A stretch of 64,000 nt of DNA from Treponema sp. (GTDB taxonomy: Bacteria; Spirochaetota; Spirochaetia; Treponematales; Treponemataceae), in contig JAKSTN010000004.1 of NCBI GenBank assembly GCA_024402535.1, forward strand, positions 1 to 64,000. The letters are read 5' to 3'. Numbering within the stretch: the first letter of the stretch is position 1; each line of letters opens with the position of its first letter. The notes beneath the pieces were generated by a model, which saw nothing but the letters and a program-made list of their open reading frames with translations, did not search any database and was not told where the DNA came from. This document shows positions 62,001-64,000 of the stretch, in pieces. A program made the translations under genes and the position numbers.

Positions 62001-63764
62001 TTATGCTTCAAGCAGTTTGTCTGCATATTTTATTGCAGCGTCCCGCCAGGACGGAAGTGCGTCTCCCATAACGGCGCCACAGCATTCGCGGTAAATAGCC
62101 CATACATACCAGTAGTAGGCAATGATGGCGGTATATGCCATAAAATGGAAATACCGTTTTTCTGTATATGAATCCTGCAGGTATTCTTTTATGAATCTGT
62201 CTGCTTCGTCGAAATCATATTTTGCATCTACGATATAGTAGCCTACATCAATTCCAGGGTCTGACATGCCTGAGTATTCCCAGTCGATAAGGATTACGTC
62301 TCCGTCCGGTTTGATCATCCAGTTTGGCTGGTAAGTGTCTCCGTGGCAGAAACATTTTTCTACTCCGTCTCCAAGAGTCATGACGTACAGTTTCTGGATT
62401 TTTGTTTTAAGGGCCTGAAATTCATTTACAGCTTCAGGATTCATTTTAGAAATCAGTTCTTCATAGTGAAGTGCATCTTCCCAAGGTTTCATTCCGTAAT
62501 CAACTTTTACATTTGAAGCATGAAGCTTACGGAGAACTGAAAGAACTTTCTTGGAATCTTCGAAAGATGAATAATCCGGTTCACGGAATTCGGGAATAAA
62601 TACTGAAATCTTCCAGCCTTCATTTACGTCTGCATAAATGTATGTCGGATCAATGCCAAGTTCTTTTGCTTTAATGAGGGAACTCTTTTCGTTTCTGCGG
62701 CTGATGATGCTTTCTGTTCCATCTCCCGGGTGACGGTAAATGTAATCAACACCGTTGATTTTGAAAATGAATGAAGTGTTTGTAAGTCCCTTACTGATGT
62801 TTCTGAAATCTACAACATCTTCTTCGTCGCAGCGGAAAACCAGTTTTATGTTTCTGATGATTTCTGAATGAGTTGTACCAAGATAATTTGTGTCGAACTT
62901 TCTTAAATCTTCGAAGTAGTCGAATTCAAAAATGCAGCCTGGTTTATATTCCTTGATGTAAAATGGAGGCAGATTTTTAAGTTCATCTTTTACCATCCAT
63001 TCCCAGAATACTTGGCTGTAAATGCCTGTTTCCCGGTCCTTTTCTGCAAGGGCGATGAAACTGTCTGAAAATTCTTTTGTCCAGAAAGAATGTCCCCATA
63101 ACATAAGACCTTTCTTTTTCTTGTCATTCAGCTCTGTAATGCGGTCTTCAAGATTTGTCTTTGCAAAGATTTCACCTTCGGAAGCTTCGTCTGTGTAAAC
63201 GCCTGCATTGAAAGACTGGAACTCAAACTGATTGAAAGGATTTTCTACAAAGTAACTGTCGCTTACGCACACATAAGTATTTGAAAGTTCTTCCTTTGCA
63301 AGGTACAGGCTTTCAATATTGTTCTTAATATTGAAGGCAGGATTTATAATAAATTTTACCCCGTATTTTTCCTTGAGGTAATAGAACATTTCTTTTTTGT
63401 AGCCAAGAACGATTGTGATGTCCTTGATGCCCGAATCCATAAGCTGCTGGATCTGACGTTCAATAAGCTTTTCACCTTTTACTTCAAAAAGCCCTTTAGG
63501 CTGTTCAAGCGACAAAGGAATGAAACGGGTAGAAGCACCGGCTGCAAGGATTACAGCATTGCTTACTCTGTATGGTTCCAAGGCTTTTAATCCAGCTTCT
63601 GTGATCTGGTCTGAATCCTGAGAAATCAGGCCCTGTTTAACAAGACTTGTGTAAACCAGATGTTTTTTTAAATTATGGAATGGAAGTTTTACGGCTTTGC
63701 ATTCGGCCCGACCTATGCTTCCATTATAAAGACTGTTCAGTATATAAAATTCTTCTCTGTTCAT
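62001..63764 (-). CDS. licCA: LicC-LicA fusion: phosphocholine cytidylyltransferase plus choline kinase
   Basis: The 587-residue protein has three parts: a winged-helix-like N-terminus (about 1-65); a nucleotidyltransferase domain (about 69-300) with VILAAGASTRFIPLSLEQPK and GYKKEMFYYLKEKYG; and a choline/ethanolamine kinase domain (about 315-585) with CFCHGDTYQPNWM (catalytic Asp region) and VILIDWEYSGMSDPGIDVGY. Such a fusion is known from Treponema denticola, where it makes CDP-choline for phosphatidylcholine. It should phosphorylate choline and activate it with CTP. The start has AGGAT 6 bp upstream and lies 8 bp after the amidohydrolase stop, so the three genes look like an operon. Confidence 0.88.
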   Translation of the reverse strand: MNREEFYILNSLYNGSIGRAECKAVKLPFHNLKKHLVYTSLVKQGLISQDSDQITEAGLKALEPYRVSNAVILAAGASTRFIPLSLEQPKGLFEVKGEKLIERQIQQLMDSGIKDITIVLGYKKEMFYYLKEKYGVKFIINPAFNIKNNIESLYLAKEELSNTYVCVSDSYFVENPFNQFEFQSFNAGVYTDEASEGEIFAKTNLEDRITELNDKKKKGLMLWGHSFWTKEFSDSFIALAEKDRETGIYSQVFWEWMVKDELKNLPPFYIKEYKPGCIFEFDYFEDLRKFDTNYLGTTHSEIIRNIKLVFRCDEEDVVDFRNISKGLTNTSFIFKINGVDYIYRHPGDGTESIISRRNEKSSLIKAKELGIDPTYIYADVNEGWKISVFIPEFREPDYSSFEDSKKVLSVLRKLHASNVKVDYGMKPWEDALHYEELISKMNPEAVNEFQALKTKIQKLYVMTLGDGVEKCFCHGDTYQPNWMIKPDGDVILIDWEYSGMSDPGIDVGYYIVDAKYDFDEADRFIKEYLQDSYTEKRYFHFMAYTAIIAYYWYVWAIYRECCGAVMGDALPSWRDAAIKYADKLLEA

Positions 63765-63772
63765 TTTTTATC

Positions 63773-64000
63773 CTAGTATGAAGTGCTTCCCGAAAAGATT
63801 CCCCGAATAACAGATTTGAAAATATTTTCACGGGCACTTTTATATTTTTCACCTGAAAGATAAAGTTCACACACTTTCAGATTTTTTATTTCAGAAGGAT
63901 TGATTGTATAAGGGTTCTCAGAAAGAACAACCATATCAGCAGATTTTCCCACTTCAAGACTTCCTCTTTTGTCATCATCAAAAGAAGTATAGTAACCGTT
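63773..64000 (-). CDS. Amidohydrolase C-terminus (5' part outside window)
   Basis: Seventy-five C-terminal residues of a - strand gene are visible, ending at the TAG at 63775-63773. The piece RGSLEVGKSADMVVLSENPY and the later VCELYLSGEKY are the typical end of YtcJ/imidazolonepropionase-like metal-dependent amidohydrolases, where the final strands return to the composite beta-sandwich. Substrate unknown. It lies 8 bp before the LicC-LicA start, so it is probably the first visible gene of that operon. Confidence 0.8.
   Translation of the reverse strand, partial: NGYYTSFDDDKRGSLEVGKSADMVVLSENPYTINPSEIKNLKVCELYLSGEKYKSARENIFKSVIRGIFSGSTSY

Overview
This is a low-GC chromosomal segment that reads as a host-associated Treponema (Spirochaetota). 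The genus call rests on a P83/100-family antigen, a LicC-LicA fusion of the kind known from Treponema denticola, several spirochaetal lipoproteins with loose lipoboxes, paired DUF115 (MptE-like/Maf) proteins, a eukaryote-like IleRS and a ThrRS without a TGS domain. No prophage, CRISPR array or intact insertion sequence is visible. Mobile-element traces are a broken Rpn-family gene, REP-like palindromes and a duplicated tmRNA 3' end.

1-11053 (mostly + strand): the 3' part of rpsA, a degenerate Fis-type regulator, TPR and lipoprotein genes, yebC, ruvC, ileS, a UPRTase-like enzyme and a TPR lipoprotein. 11050-18718 (- strand): a tightly overlapping five-gene operon of a 900-residue acidic repeat protein, an unknown protein, two DUF115 proteins and a membrane protein with a degenerate GGDEF-like domain. 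18872-23512: FtsB-like and Sua5-like genes, then smpB and ispG with divergent, apparently leaderless promoters.

23522-35702: thrS, wbaP and an outer-membrane barrel gene on the - strand; the tmRNA gene, whose 3' end and terminator are duplicated nearby; a secreted GH26 mannanase; an RsbU/RsbV/RsbW-like partner-switching operon; then wzz and wza-like export genes on +. 35703-39148 is the classic rpsF-ssb-rpsR-rplI-dnaB block, preceded by a leader resembling the S6:S18 autoregulatory motif. It is followed by about 415 bp of non-coding DNA rich in inverted repeats.

39565-46467: a GH2 beta-mannosidase, P83/100, and two aminotransferases. 46478-59380 is a surface-glycan cluster on +: an outer-membrane barrel, glycosyltransferases, an acetyltransferase, a Wzx flippase, a sulfotransferase-like enzyme, a YidC-sulfatase fusion and a CDP-glycerol glycerophosphotransferase. 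The last two suggest a glycerophosphate-containing, teichoic-acid-like glycoconjugate. Downstream, on -, lie an amidohydrolase (partial), the LicC-LicA choline enzyme and an APC permease, which may feed phosphocholine into lipids or the same glycan. The most interesting items are the YidC-sulfatase fusion with its teichoic-type partner, the structured DNA after dnaB, and the tmRNA locus.
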